A DNA stretch of 64,000 bases from G11 sp947167445 (GCA_947167445.1 CAMVID010000001.1:62001-126000); one strand, 5' to 3'. Shown: positions 1 through 8,931, numbered from the stretch's first letter. Program-made: numbers and translations. Notes: a model not told the origin generated them from the letters alone.

Positions 1-361
1 TGGCCATGTCATAGTACTGTGCGCCGATATTGGCTTTGGCGTTTGGAATATTATCGAAATTGATAGGCTGAAGAAGATCGTTCTCAATCATCTTGCTTAT
101 CATATAATCGGAAGGGCATACAACATCATAAACTGCTGCGCCTGCCTCTACCTTTGGATACATGATTTCGTTGGTCTCAAACTCATCATAAATAACCTTG
201 ATTCCTGTCTCTTCTTCGAACTGATCAAGGACGTCGGGATCAATGTACTCACCCCAGTTGTAGACGTAAACTTCTTTTTTACCTCCACCATTTGCACCAC
301 AGCCCATAAGGGTTGCCATGCACATGCTCGCCATTAAAAGCACTGCGATAACTTTTTTCAT
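1..361 (-). CDS. potD: Spermidine/putrescine ABC transporter substrate-binding lipoprotein (N-terminal part)
   Basis: The first 120 codons are present; the rest runs off the left edge. The product starts MKKVIAVLLMASMCM and has a lipobox ending LMGC, so it should be a lipoprotein on the outer face of the membrane. After the anchor comes EVYVYNWGEYIDPDVLDQF, the characteristic start of the mature PotD/PotF polyamine-binding fold. An AAGGAGAT ribosome binding site precedes the ATG. It lies 2 bases downstream of potC on the same strand, as the last visible gene of the pot operon. It would capture polyamines and deliver them to PotBC. Substrate choice between spermidine and putrescine cannot be read from the fragment. 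Confidence 0.93.
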   Translation of the reverse strand, partial: MKKVIAVLLMASMCMATLMGCGANGGGKKEVYVYNWGEYIDPDVLDQFEEETGIKVIYDEFETNEIMYPKVEAGAAVYDVVCPSDYMISKMIENDLLQPINFDNIPNAKANIGAQYYDMA

Positions 362-363
362 AA

Positions 364-1143
364 TTATTTAATCTCCTTTTTATTTTCCTTTGGCATGTAA
401 TTAACCAAGAAAAGCAATACTAATACAGATATGAAAATAATGGAAGAGAGGGCATACATTTCAGGTTTTATGCCCTTTTTTACTTCCGAATAAATCTTTG
501 TTGAAAGGGTATCTATTCCGGCACCCTTTGTAAAGTGTGTGATGATGAAATCATCAAGTGACATTGTAAATGCCATGAGAAATCCTGATAAGACTCCTGG
601 AAGGATATCAGGGAAAACAACCTTCATAAATGCCTTGAAGGGTGAGGCGCCAAGATCCAGCGCTGCCTCATAAGTACTTGGATTAAGTGCTTTAAATCTT
701 GGAAGAACACTCAAAATCACATAAGGAATATTAAAGCTTATGTGGGCTAACAGTATTGTTAAGAAACCAAACCTTATTCCTAAGGTTATAAACAAAAGCA
801 TCAATGAGATACCTGTTACGATATCGGCATTTAGCATTGGAATATTTGTAATTCCAATAACGATGGAACGGGATCTCTTTTTCATTGCCTGAATAGCGAT
901 GCAGGCGATGATTCCGATTACAGTTGCCACAAGTGATGATACAAAGGCGATAAGGAGAGTATTTCCCAAGGCCGCCATAATATCGTCGTTCTTAAACAAT
1001 GACAGGTACCATTTTCCGGTGAATCCGCCCCATTTAGCCCTTGTTTTGGACTTGTTAAAGGACAGCACAATCAAAGTAACGATGGGAGCGTAGAGGAAAA
1101 TCAGTATGAGGGTAATATATAACTTCTTAAGGGCGTTTCTCAT
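364..1143 (-). CDS. potC: Polyamine ABC transporter permease PotC
   Basis: This is a 259-residue integral membrane protein with about six hydrophobic segments. It has the cytoplasmic EAA loop typical of ABC importer permeases (EAALDLGASPFKAFMKVVFP, followed by DILPG), which contacts the PotA ATPase. Length and the N-terminal segment with SFNKS match the PotC/YdcV family. It overlaps potB by four bases (ATGA), which indicates translational coupling within potABCD. PotC would form the membrane channel together with PotB. No anomaly is seen. Confidence 0.93.
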   Translation of the reverse strand: MRNALKKLYITLILIFLYAPIVTLIVLSFNKSKTRAKWGGFTGKWYLSLFKNDDIMAALGNTLLIAFVSSLVATVIGIIACIAIQAMKKRSRSIVIGITNIPMLNADIVTGISLMLLFITLGIRFGFLTILLAHISFNIPYVILSVLPRFKALNPSTYEAALDLGASPFKAFMKVVFPDILPGVLSGFLMAFTMSLDDFIITHFTKGAGIDTLSTKIYSEVKKGIKPEMYALSSIIFISVLVLLFLVNYMPKENKKEIK

Positions 1144-1952
1144 AGCATTGTTCCCTCCCCGTCTTTATCGGTAACGGCGGTGATGAGCATATTTACTATG
1201 ATAAATATCATAAGGACTATGGAAAGTCCGCTGCCCAAATGCCAGTTGCCGGTCTGAGTGAATTCCTGCTCAATAACATTACCGATAAGCAAAATCTTGG
1301 AACCTCCAAGGAGAGTACTTATAACGAAGGTTGTAAGAGCGGGAACAAACACCATGGTAATTCCGCTTATGATGCCGGGTGTACTAAGGGGCAACATAAT
1401 CTTTAGGAAGGTTTGAAAACCGTTGGCGCCCAAATCCCTGGCCGCATTTATAACGTTCTTGTCAATCTTTGAAAGAGAGTTATAAATAGGCAAAACCATA
1501 AAGGGTAGGAAGTTATAAACCATACCGAGGATGATGGCGCCGGAAGTATTGATTATGTTGATTCCGGGTAAGCCAAGAGTCTTGAGTATAGAGTTGATAA
1601 CGCCGGTTTTCTCAAGCAATGTCTGCCATGCGAGAGTTCTTAAAAGAAAGTTCATCCACATGGGAAGAATAAAAATGAACACAATAAAACTGTGCTGATT
1701 AACGTTAAGCTTTGAAAGAATCATTGACAAAGGATAAGCGAGAATCAGACATATAATGGTGCTTTCTATTGAAAGCTTAATGGCTAGCCAGAGAGCTTTT
1801 GAATGCTCGACTGTGGCTATTGCCAGTATGTTTTCCAAAGTAAATGCTCCGGATTTATCTGTTAGGCCGTAGTAGAAGACCATCAGCAAAGGGATGATGA
1901 TGAAAACTACAGACCAGAGAAGATAGGGAGCAGAGAGTATCTTCTTATTCAT
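1140..1952 (-). CDS. potB: Polyamine ABC transporter permease PotB
   Basis: This 270-residue membrane protein has about six TM helices and an EAA-type loop (NAARDLGANGFQTFLKIMLP). The first TM has the usual PotB look (SAPYLLWSVVFIIIPLLMVF), and the conserved LRTLAWQ segment lies mid-protein. It is the partner permease of PotC. It overlaps the end of potA by eight bases and the start of potC by four, so the three genes are read as one transcript. Expected role: the polyamine channel in the cytoplasmic membrane. Confidence 0.93.
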   Translation of the reverse strand: MNKKILSAPYLLWSVVFIIIPLLMVFYYGLTDKSGAFTLENILAIATVEHSKALWLAIKLSIESTIICLILAYPLSMILSKLNVNQHSFIVFIFILPMWMNFLLRTLAWQTLLEKTGVINSILKTLGLPGINIINTSGAIILGMVYNFLPFMVLPIYNSLSKIDKNVINAARDLGANGFQTFLKIMLPLSTPGIISGITMVFVPALTTFVISTLLGGSKILLIGNVIEQEFTQTGNWHLGSGLSIVLMIFIIVNMLITAVTDKDGEGTML

Positions 1953-3015
1953 CTACTCCGATAGCCTCCTCATCCTCTGAAGCAGGTTTGTTCATTATCT
2001 GAATGTTGAAGGGATCAACCTGGATTCCAACCTTGGTTCCTGCATGGAAGCACTTTGTGGACTGAACAAGCCATTCAAAGCCGTTAGCCATAACTTCCAT
2101 CTCGTAGTGAACACCTTTGAAAATAACGTGGCTTACAACACCCTGGATTGTTCCCTGGCCTTCGGCAACAAGCTCCACATCCTCAGGTCTTATTACAACG
2201 TCCACAGGGGTATTGTTACCGAAGCCCTCATCTACACAGGCAAATTTCGCGCCAAGAATCTCTACCAGTTTATCCTCAATCATGATTCCGGGAAGAATGT
2301 TGGAATCTCCGATGAAATCGGCAACAAAAGCGTTTTCGGGCTCATTATAAATTTTCTCGGGAGTTCCGATCTGCTGGATGTAACCCTTGTTCATGACAAC
2401 GATGGTATCTGACATGGTGAGGGCTTCTTCCTGATCGTGTGTTACATATATGAATGTGATTCCAAGTTCGTTCTTAAGACGGATAAGCTCGTACTGCATG
2501 TCCTGGCGAAGCTTTAAATCAAGAGCTCCAAGAGGCTCATCAAGCAAAAGAAGCTTCGGCTCATTAACGATAGCTCTTGCAATGGCAATTCTTTGCTGCT
2601 GACCGCCTGATAATGAATCAGGCATTCTGTTTTCGTAACCGTCAAGGTTAACAAGCTTTAATGCATACTTAATCTTATCGTCAATATATGATTTGGACTT
2701 GTTCTTTATCTTTAATCCGAAAGCAATGTTTTCGGCAATTGTCATATGCGTGAAAAGAGCATACTTCTGAAAGACCGTGTTTAATGGTCTTTTGTTAGGA
2801 GGAAGCTTTGTGATGTCGGTTCCCTCAAATATAACTTTTCCTGTGTCGGGAGTCTCAAAGCCGCCTAGAATACGAAGAGTAGTGGTCTTGCCGCAGCCGG
2901 AGGGCCCGAGAAGAGTAAGAAACTCATTCTCCCTTATATATAAGTTTAAATCATCGATAATCAACTCACCGTCGAATGATTTGGAGATGTTCTGAAGATC
3001 TACAAGCTTTTTCAT
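1945..3015 (-). CDS. potA: Polyamine ABC transporter ATP-binding protein PotA
   Basis: This is a 356-residue cytoplasmic ATPase. Walker A is GPSGCGKTT at residues 37-45. A Q-loop follows (FQKYALF), then the signature LSGGQQQR, Walker B LLLLDEP with a D-loop (LGALD), and the switch His in YVTHDQEEA. A C-terminal TOBE-like region follows with VIRPEDVEL, as in PotA/MalK-type importers, where it takes part in regulation. It is the first transporter gene, 19 bp after the XRE-cupin regulator, with an AAGGAAG ribosome binding site before the ATG. It powers polyamine import through PotBC. Confidence 0.95.
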   Translation of the reverse strand: MKKLVDLQNISKSFDGELIIDDLNLYIRENEFLTLLGPSGCGKTTTLRILGGFETPDTGKVIFEGTDITKLPPNKRPLNTVFQKYALFTHMTIAENIAFGLKIKNKSKSYIDDKIKYALKLVNLDGYENRMPDSLSGGQQQRIAIARAIVNEPKLLLLDEPLGALDLKLRQDMQYELIRLKNELGITFIYVTHDQEEALTMSDTIVVMNKGYIQQIGTPEKIYNEPENAFVADFIGDSNILPGIMIEDKLVEILGAKFACVDEGFGNNTPVDVVIRPEDVELVAEGQGTIQGVVSHVIFKGVHYEMEVMANGFEWLVQSTKCFHAGTKVGIQVDPFNIQIMNKPASEDEEAIGVDE

Positions 3016-3034
3016 AAGTGTGCTTCCTTTATGT

Positions 3035-3574
3035 TTAGAATGATGGAGGCGTGCTTACCCAAATAAGGGAAGCTCCTGTTTTGTCGTTTGCTTTAATATA
3101 GTGACCGGAATCGGAGGTAAAGTAGAAAGACTCGCCTTTTTTAACCTTCATGGCTTTTCCACCCACAAATAAGGTGATGCTTCCTGAAAGAACGTAGCCG
3201 AATTCCTCACCTTCATGAGGTACATCGGGATAAGTTGAACCGCCGGGCTTAAGGGTGAGCCTTATGGGCTCCATAATGTTCTTCTGGGAATTGGGAATAA
3301 TCCACTCGATTTTGTTTCCGAGAGAATCGTCGTTTTTTTCAAAATAATCGGAATCGTGGAAGACAATCTGTTTGTCTTCGGAATCCTTAAAAAATTCCTT
3401 TAAGTCCGTTCCCAAAACCTGGAGAATATCAACCAAAGTTGCTATGGAAGGGGAAGTGAGATCTCTTTCAAGCTGTGAGATAAAACCCTTCGAAAGCTCA
3501 GCTCTGTCTGCAAGTTCTTCCTGTGTAAGTCCGTTTAATACTCGTAATTCCTTGATTTTATTACCGATTTCCAT
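3035..3574 (-). CDS. XRE-family regulator with C-terminal cupin domain (PuuR-like)
   Basis: This is a 179-residue DNA-binding protein. Residues about 6-60 form an XRE helix-turn-helix (LRVLNGLTQEELADRAELSK then GFISQLER). Residues about 105-175 form a small cupin barrel with HEGEEFGYVLSGSITLFVGG. The combination is that of PuuR and related regulators that sense small molecules through the cupin. Its position as first gene before potABCD suggests it controls polyamine uptake and its own expression. A strong promoter and a 17-bp inverted repeat lie directly upstream. The ligand is inferred from context to be a polyamine. Confidence 0.88.
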   Translation of the reverse strand: MEIGNKIKELRVLNGLTQEELADRAELSKGFISQLERDLTSPSIATLVDILQVLGTDLKEFFKDSEDKQIVFHDSDYFEKNDDSLGNKIEWIIPNSQKNIMEPIRLTLKPGGSTYPDVPHEGEEFGYVLSGSITLFVGGKAMKVKKGESFYFTSDSGHYIKANDKTGASLIWVSTPPSF

Positions 3575-3608
3575 GTCTTAATCACATTCCTCAAATATTA
3601 AACCAAAA

Positions 3609-3625
3609 GTTTACTTTTACTAAAC
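3609..3625. promoter_or_regulatory. Probable operator of the pot operon regulator
   Basis: GTTTACTTTTACTAAAC is an inverted repeat with GTTTA/TAAAC arms. It sits 13-29 bases downstream of the -10 box of the minus-strand promoter, at about the transcription start, where a bound repressor would block initiation. Assignment to the XRE-cupin protein is by proximity only. Confidence 0.55.
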
Positions 3626-3637
3626 ACGCCGAGACTA

Positions 3638-3665
3638 ATTATACATATGTATAGACATTTGTCAA
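3638..3665 (-). promoter_or_regulatory. Sigma-A promoter for the regulator-potABCD operon
   Basis: On the minus strand TTGACA (3665-3660), a 16-base spacer and TATAAT (3643-3638) form a consensus promoter ending 63 bases before the regulator ATG. It nearly abuts the divergent plus-strand promoter, so the two could influence each other. Confidence 0.8.
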
Positions 3666-3694
3666 TTGTTATTTTGAATATAGAATGGTATAAT
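3666..3694 (+). promoter_or_regulatory. Sigma-A promoter for the lactonase-vanY-tgt group
   Basis: TTGTTA (3666-3671), 17 bases, TATAAT (3689-3694), preceded by TGG, giving an extended -10. An AGGAGG ribosome binding site follows just before the ATG at 3718. Confidence 0.72.
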
Positions 3695-3717
3695 TTTTTT
3701 ACATGTAGGAGGCTGTT

Positions 3718-4773
3718 ATGAACGGTACAAAGTATGTTGCATATGTCTCAACCTATACAATGGGAGACAATCATGGAATCAAAATTTATGATGTAGATAT
3801 GAAGAAGGGCAGATTTACTGAGAAAGCCCAGGTTGAAATAACCAACTCTTCATATGTTACATTGGCCAAAAATAATAAATATCTGTATTCCATCACGGAC
3901 TTCGGCGTTGAAGCTTATGAGATTCAGAAGGATGGAATGTTAAAGGTTATAAATATGGCCCCTATAAATGGTATGAGAGGCTGTTACCTTACAACAGGTA
4001 ATGCGGATAAGTTCCTTTTTGTAGCCGGCTATCATGACGGAAAGGTTACTATGCTCCGTCTCAATGATGACGGCTCCGTTGGCGAGATTACCGAGGAGAT
4101 TTTCAACAAGGGTATGGGAATTGCCAGTGAGCGTTCCTTCAGGCCCCATATCAGCTGCGTTAAGATGACCAGAGATTCCAAGTTCCTTTGTGTCGCAGAC
4201 CTTGGAATGGATCACGTGGATGTTTATGCCATCGATTATGAGAAGGCTAAACTTAAACACGTGGACGTTATTAGAAGTGAGCAGGGCTCGGGTCCCAGAC
4301 ATATTAAGTTTTCACAGGACGGGAGATTCCTCTATATTGTTCATGAGGAGAAATGCTATATAGATGTGTACAGCTATGAAGTTAAGAATGATATGCCCTT
4401 CTTTGAGAAAATCCAGAACATCTCAACTTTGAACGACTATCACGCAGGCGGATCGGTTGCTAGTGCTCTGACTTTCTCCGAAGACTACAAGATTCTTATC
4501 AGCAGCAATGCCGGAGATAATTCGGTGGTTGCATACAAGGTTGACACAAAGACAGGGCTTCTTACCAAGTCCCTTTGCCTGCCTATCAGTGGTGAGTATC
4601 CTAAGGATGCTGCGATTTTCCCTGACAATAAACATCTCGTGAGCCTTAATCACGAATCAAATACCATGACGTTCTTCAATATTGATATGAACAAGGGGAC
4701 CCTTGTTATGAACGGACCTGAACTTAGAGTTGAAAGTCCTAACTGTGTAATCTTTAAGAGCATAGAAGGCTAA
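3718..4773 (+). CDS. Beta-propeller lactonase family protein (6-phosphogluconolactonase-like)
   Basis: This is a 351-residue soluble protein made of repeated four-strand blades. It resembles the seven-bladed lactonase family (YbhE/YkgB type, PF10282) in length and in the segment GSGPRHIKFSQDGRFLYIVH. Later blades carry YPKDAAIFPDNKHLVSLNHE and the terminal SPNCVIFK. Family members hydrolyse 6-phosphogluconolactone in the pentose phosphate pathway, but many homologues are uncharacterised and no neighbouring pentose phosphate gene supports the exact substrate. It is the first gene after a clear promoter, with AGGAGG upstream of the ATG. The vanY-like gene starts 3 bases after its stop. Confidence 0.8.
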   Translation: MNGTKYVAYVSTYTMGDNHGIKIYDVDMKKGRFTEKAQVEITNSSYVTLAKNNKYLYSITDFGVEAYEIQKDGMLKVINMAPINGMRGCYLTTGNADKFLFVAGYHDGKVTMLRLNDDGSVGEITEEIFNKGMGIASERSFRPHISCVKMTRDSKFLCVADLGMDHVDVYAIDYEKAKLKHVDVIRSEQGSGPRHIKFSQDGRFLYIVHEEKCYIDVYSYEVKNDMPFFEKIQNISTLNDYHAGGSVASALTFSEDYKILISSNAGDNSVVAYKVDTKTGLLTKSLCLPISGEYPKDAAIFPDNKHLVSLNHESNTMTFFNIDMNKGTLVMNGPELRVESPNCVIFKSIEG

Positions 4774-4776
4774 GCA

Positions 4777-5826
4777 ATGGCTAATACAGCAATGAAGAAA
4801 ACTTTCCTTGATAAACTCAAGGAAAAAGTTAACGGTTGGTATAGAAAGAACCCTGCGTTAAGGCCTCTCTACAAGGCCTTTGTTGTAGTGGTTCTTTTTT
4901 TCTACCATATTGTTATGCACTTTGCCGGCAACGGCAAAAAGTATCTTTGCGGTATTGCGGTGGTTGCGGTTTTTATTGCCAACGGAAGCTTCACTTTCTA
5001 TGGGAACGGAGAGGTTATTCATGCCGAAGCGGCCAGCAACTCGGATATTGCCCTGGTTACGGAGAAGGAAGTAGAGACTTCAGATATTTTACCTGAAGAA
5101 GCAGATCCTACAGCATATGGTTCCGGCGATTATCAGATAGATACTGTTGAAGATTCCTTTACTCTTGAGGATATCTGGGATGAACACGCCACCTACCTTG
5201 AACAGGAGGATGCAGTAATTCCCACCGATAACTCCTATAATAATCTTACTTTTGACAAGGACGACTGGAGAATTATTCTTGTTAACAAGCAGCATCCAAT
5301 TCCCGATGATTATGAGTTTGAGCTTGCGGTAATAAAGGATTGGATGATGTGTGACTCAAGAATACTTGAGAACCTTCTTCTTATGATGAAGGATGCCAGC
5401 AAAGATGGATATACTTTGGCTATCAATTCGCCCTACAGAAGAATGTCGGATCAGGTCTTCTTGTTTGACAGAAAGATCAATAAGTTCATGGACCTTGGAA
5501 TGTCATATATGGACGCGTACAAAACCAGTGCTTACTCCGTTACCGTTCCCGGTGCTTCTGAACACCAGCTTGGACTTGCACTCGACCTTGTAGCAGCCGG
5601 CCACAACGTGTTAAGCGAGGCCTTCGGTGAGACGGGAGAGGGAATATGGCTTAGGGACAATTCCTATAAGTATGGATTTATTTTAAGATATCCTAAGGGC
5701 AAGGAGCATATTACGGGAATCGAGTATGAGCCCTGGCACTTCAGATATGTGGGCGTTGAGGCCGCCACAATTATTTATGAGAATGATTTATGCCTCGAAG
5801 AATTCTGGGAGGAATATGTTTATTAA
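4777..5826 (+). CDS. Membrane-anchored D-alanyl-D-alanine carboxypeptidase, VanY family
   Basis: The product has 349 residues. Two hydrophobic segments lie at about residues 30-75, followed by an acidic extracellular linker. The C-terminal peptidase M15B domain covers about 170-345. Zinc and catalytic residues are visible: SEHQLGLALD gives His263 and Asp270, and EPWHF gives Glu318 and His321. Such enzymes trim the terminal D-Ala of peptidoglycan stem peptides outside the cell. It follows the lactonase stop by 3 bases and overlaps the tgt start by one base. A second ATG lies four codons in; the first has AGAAGG upstream. Involvement in glycopeptide resistance is not implied, as no vanHAX genes are near. 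Confidence 0.88.
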   Translation: MANTAMKKTFLDKLKEKVNGWYRKNPALRPLYKAFVVVVLFFYHIVMHFAGNGKKYLCGIAVVAVFIANGSFTFYGNGEVIHAEAASNSDIALVTEKEVETSDILPEEADPTAYGSGDYQIDTVEDSFTLEDIWDEHATYLEQEDAVIPTDNSYNNLTFDKDDWRIILVNKQHPIPDDYEFELAVIKDWMMCDSRILENLLLMMKDASKDGYTLAINSPYRRMSDQVFLFDRKINKFMDLGMSYMDAYKTSAYSVTVPGASEHQLGLALDLVAAGHNVLSEAFGETGEGIWLRDNSYKYGFILRYPKGKEHITGIEYEPWHFRYVGVEAATIIYENDLCLEEFWEEYVY

Positions 5827-6956
5827 TGTATAAATTAATCAAAAAATGCGGCATGGCCAAAAGAGGAGAGTTTACCACAGTTCACGGCGTGGTTCAGACC
5901 CCTGTATTTATGAATGTGGGCACTGTGGCTGCAATTAAGGGCGCTGTTTCAACAGCGGATCTCGAAGAAATAGGAACACAGATTGAATTATCCAACACCT
6001 ACCACTTGCATGTGCGTCCCGGTGACGAAGTGGTGAAGAAGCTTGGAGGACTTCATAAGTTTATGAGCTGGAATAAGCCTATTCTTACTGATTCAGGCGG
6101 GTTTCAGGTTTTCTCATTGGCAAGCTTAAGGAAAATTAAGGAAGAGGGCGTTTACTTCAATTCTCATATTGATGGAAGAAAGATTTTCATGGGTCCCGAG
6201 CAGAGCATGCAGATTCAGTCTAATCTTGCATCTACAATCGCCATGGCCTTTGATGAGTGCCCGCCGGCTCTTGCTGAAAGAGACTATGTTATAAGGTCTG
6301 TGGAAAGAACCACCAGATGGCTGGAGAGATGTAAGACTGAAATGAACAGACTTAATTCTCTCGAAGACACTATCAACAAAAATCAGATGCTTTTTGGTAT
6401 TAACCAGGGAGCCATTTACAATGACATAAGAATAGAGCATGCCAAGAGAATTTCGGAATTTGATCTGGACGGATACGCTGTGGGAGGTCTTGCGGTAGGC
6501 GAGAGCCATGAGCAGATGTATGACGTGCTTGATCATGTGGTACCTTACCTGCCAGATAATAAACCCACATATTTAATGGGTGTCGGTACTCCCGCAAATA
6601 TTCTGGAGGGTGTTGACAGAGGTATAGATTTCTTTGACTGTGTTTACCCTTCAAGAAACGGAAGACATGGGCATTTATATACCAACCACGGAAAGATTAA
6701 TCTCTTCAATGTAAAGTATGAACTTGACGACAGGCCTATTGAGGAAGGCTGTCAATGTCCTACGTGTAAGAGGTATTCAAGGGCTTATTTGAGACATCTT
6801 TTAAAAGCAAAGGAAATGCTTGGCATGAGACTTTGCGTTACTCATAACCTTTATTTTTACAATAAGATGATGGAAGAAATAAGGGATGCCCTCGATGAGG
6901 ACAGATTCCCTGAATATAAGGCCAAGAAATTGGCTGCAGTTTCGGGAGAATTATAG
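5826..6956 (+). CDS. tgt: Queuine tRNA-ribosyltransferase
   Basis: The product has 376 residues from the ATG at 5826, which overlaps the last base of the vanY stop and has GGGAGGAA about ten bases upstream. The reading frame stays open 36 bases further upstream, but family length and the start MYKLIKK favour 5826. Hallmarks are DSGGFQVFSL near the N-terminus, GGLAVGE, and FDCVYPSRNGRHG containing the catalytic Asp. The zinc site is CQCPTC with a following His in VTHNLYFYN. It exchanges guanine 34 of tRNAs with GUN anticodons for a queuine precursor. No queuosine synthesis or transport genes are adjacent. Confidence 0.96.
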   Translation: MYKLIKKCGMAKRGEFTTVHGVVQTPVFMNVGTVAAIKGAVSTADLEEIGTQIELSNTYHLHVRPGDEVVKKLGGLHKFMSWNKPILTDSGGFQVFSLASLRKIKEEGVYFNSHIDGRKIFMGPEQSMQIQSNLASTIAMAFDECPPALAERDYVIRSVERTTRWLERCKTEMNRLNSLEDTINKNQMLFGINQGAIYNDIRIEHAKRISEFDLDGYAVGGLAVGESHEQMYDVLDHVVPYLPDNKPTYLMGVGTPANILEGVDRGIDFFDCVYPSRNGRHGHLYTNHGKINLFNVKYELDDRPIEEGCQCPTCKRYSRAYLRHLLKAKEMLGMRLCVTHNLYFYNKMMEEIRDALDEDRFPEYKAKKLAAVSGEL

Positions 6957-6984
6957 ACTATATTATGTGAGGAGGACTGAATGT

Positions 6985-8079
6985 ATGAAAAAACTGATTT
7001 CATGTATGTTGGTCATGGTGTTAGTGGGTGTAGTCTTTGTGGCATGCGGCAAACAGGAAGTGAATGACACAAGTAAAACTCAGGTTGAAGTGGTGGATGA
7101 ACCTGAAACAAATGTAAATGGAGAAACCGAGTCGGGGAAAATGACCACCGATGCAACACTTCCATCGGCTGAAGACATGGAACTTGCTGTCAAATCAAGA
7201 GAGGCCTACGAGAGATTTCTTAAGGGAGAGGAACTTCTTTATTTTGACAAGATTAAAGTTCTTGCAAGCACCGATGATCCTGAGAAACGAAACGGTATAT
7301 TTGCAAACGCAGGAGGCCTCACCCTTGAAGAGTTTAACAGGGATTATTGTGGAGGAATGACAGAACAGTGGGATGAGGAATACAAAACCACGGATACCCT
7401 TTATTCCTTTATAGACTGTGGAGCAGATGAAATCCCTGAACTTGCGCTGGAATTTACAGGCGGAAAGCTTTGGGAGAGTGAATACACGGATATATTTGTT
7501 ATTAAACTCATAGATGACAAGCTGGAGCTTTGCTATCAGGACAATGCGGGCTACAGATCTTACTGTGGCATTAATAAGTATGGTTATGCTTACCGAGGCG
7601 GGTCTAACAGTGCATTTTCACACAGCGTTGAATACCATGTTGTAGACGCTGCGGGTGATGAACATTTCGTTTATAACGTGGAATACACTTATGGTATCAG
7701 CTCTGTTTATTCACCTGACGCTGACTTTGATATGTATTCAAAGGCAATTGATGATGGCGCCGTAGATGATGTTCAGGTCAATATCTACAATCTGAATTAT
7801 GATGCTGTAGCTTTTTCCAATGACGATTTCGATTACAGTGCTTACGCAGATAGCTGCTTATATACCTTCTTTAAGGTTGACGAAGAGGGATTTAAGGTAG
7901 ATGACACAAGCATATATGAGGCTGACAGCCCTTATATGACAATGTGGAATTCAACTAAGCTTCCTCTTTACACCGAAGAAGAAATTGATGAAGAACTGTG
8001 GGAGAGAAAGGCCTTGTTTGGTGTTACCGAGAAAATTGAAAACGAGGCAGATATAAACGATTGGAAATCAATAAAGTAA
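6985..8079 (+). CDS. Hypothetical lipoprotein
   Basis: The product has 364 residues from the ATG at 6985, chosen because a GAGGAGG site lies just before it and it gives a clean signal peptide (MKKLISCMLVMVLVGVVFVA) with a lipobox Cys at residue 21. The mature part is very acidic and begins with a low-complexity Thr/Glu-rich linker. It then forms an alpha/beta domain with DTLYSFIDCGADEIPELALE, a wording common in uncharacterised clostridial lipoproteins. I recognise no enzyme motif. Its end overlaps the glycosylase gene by 19 bases, so they are probably cotranscribed. Confidence 0.82.
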   Translation: MKKLISCMLVMVLVGVVFVACGKQEVNDTSKTQVEVVDEPETNVNGETESGKMTTDATLPSAEDMELAVKSREAYERFLKGEELLYFDKIKVLASTDDPEKRNGIFANAGGLTLEEFNRDYCGGMTEQWDEEYKTTDTLYSFIDCGADEIPELALEFTGGKLWESEYTDIFVIKLIDDKLELCYQDNAGYRSYCGINKYGYAYRGGSNSAFSHSVEYHVVDAAGDEHFVYNVEYTYGISSVYSPDADFDMYSKAIDDGAVDDVQVNIYNLNYDAVAFSNDDFDYSAYADSCLYTFFKVDEEGFKVDDTSIYEADSPYMTMWNSTKLPLYTEEEIDEELWERKALFGVTEKIENEADINDWKSIK

Positions 8080-8879
8080 TTAAAAACGATCACTTCAACT
8101 TAAGACAGATTGCTTTGTCCGGACAATGCTTCAGATTCAGAGAGACTGATGACGGAGATTTTCTCATTGTTTCCGGCAATAAAGCAGTTTATGCAAGACA
8201 GATAAGCCCTAATGAAATAGGGCTTTCTTGCTGTGAATCTGAGTATGAAAAATACTGGCAGAATTACTTTGATTATCCCGAAAGCCCGGAAGACCCCTAT
8301 GGAAAAATAGAGAGCCTCATTAAGGATTCTAATGATGGTTATTTAAAAAGTGCTTTTGATTTCGGAAGCGGTATGAGAATCCTGAGGCAGGATTTGTGGG
8401 AGAGCATAGTCTGCTTTATTATTTCTCAGAACAACAATATAAAGCGTATCAAGGGTTCCATAGATAAAATCTGCGCGAAGGCGGGGATAAAGGTTTCGGA
8501 AGGAATATACAAGATTCCGGAAGCTGACGAAGTAGATCCGGGTTTTTTTATGGACAAGGGGCTGGGGCTTGGTTACAGAGATGTGTTCCTGTCAAATCTC
8601 ATTGCATATACCAGAGATAATCCAGGGTGGTATGAAGAACTTAAGGGACTTAAATATGAAGAGGCAATGAAACGGCTTACGGATATAAATGGAATAGGCC
8701 CCAAGGTTGCCAATTGTATTTGCCTTTTTGGCTTACATCATATTGATGCATTTCCCATTGATACGCATATTAAACAGATTCTTAATACTTATTATCCTAA
8801 GGGCTTCGATTTCGAAAGATACAAAGGTGTTGCCGGAATAATACAGCAATATATGTTTTATTATAAGATTAGTCAGTGA
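8061..8879 (+). CDS. ogg: 8-oxoguanine DNA glycosylase/AP lyase (OGG1 type)
   Basis: The product has 272 residues, starting at a TTG codon inside the preceding gene; no better ATG exists in the right place. An N-terminal OGG-N-like beta region includes SGQCFRF. A helix-hairpin-helix GPD core follows with INGIGPKVANCICLFG, placing the Schiff-base Lys at K215. The catalytic Asp is D234 in FPIDTH. These match human OGG1 K249 and D268 by motif. It would excise oxidised guanine from DNA and nick the strand. It is likely translated by coupling to the lipoprotein gene upstream. Confidence 0.92.
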   Translation: MEINKVIKNDHFNLRQIALSGQCFRFRETDDGDFLIVSGNKAVYARQISPNEIGLSCCESEYEKYWQNYFDYPESPEDPYGKIESLIKDSNDGYLKSAFDFGSGMRILRQDLWESIVCFIISQNNNIKRIKGSIDKICAKAGIKVSEGIYKIPEADEVDPGFFMDKGLGLGYRDVFLSNLIAYTRDNPGWYEELKGLKYEEAMKRLTDINGIGPKVANCICLFGLHHIDAFPIDTHIKQILNTYYPKGFDFERYKGVAGIIQQYMFYYKISQ

Positions 8880-8902
8880 TGTGCAAAATTTCCATAAATT
8901 AC

Positions 8903-8931
8903 TTGTATTATAGTGCTGTTTTTAGTAAAAT
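8903..8931 (+). promoter_or_regulatory. Probable promoter of the EF-G-like gene
   Basis: TTGTAT (8903-8908), 17 bases, TAAAAT (8926-8931), about 78 bases before the ATG at 9009, which has GGAGG upstream. The -10 is one base off consensus. Confidence 0.55.

Noticed and set aside
4777..5826. Glycopeptide resistance locus
   Set aside because: Only a VanY-type carboxypeptidase is present; no vanH, ligase, vanX or two-component system is nearby, and such enzymes are common housekeeping proteins.
8204..8225. Perfect 8-bp hairpin AAGCCCTA-ATGAAA-TAGGGCTT inside the glycosylase gene
   Set aside because: It lies inside clear coding sequence and is followed by only a short T tract; probably chance or a minor RNA structure.
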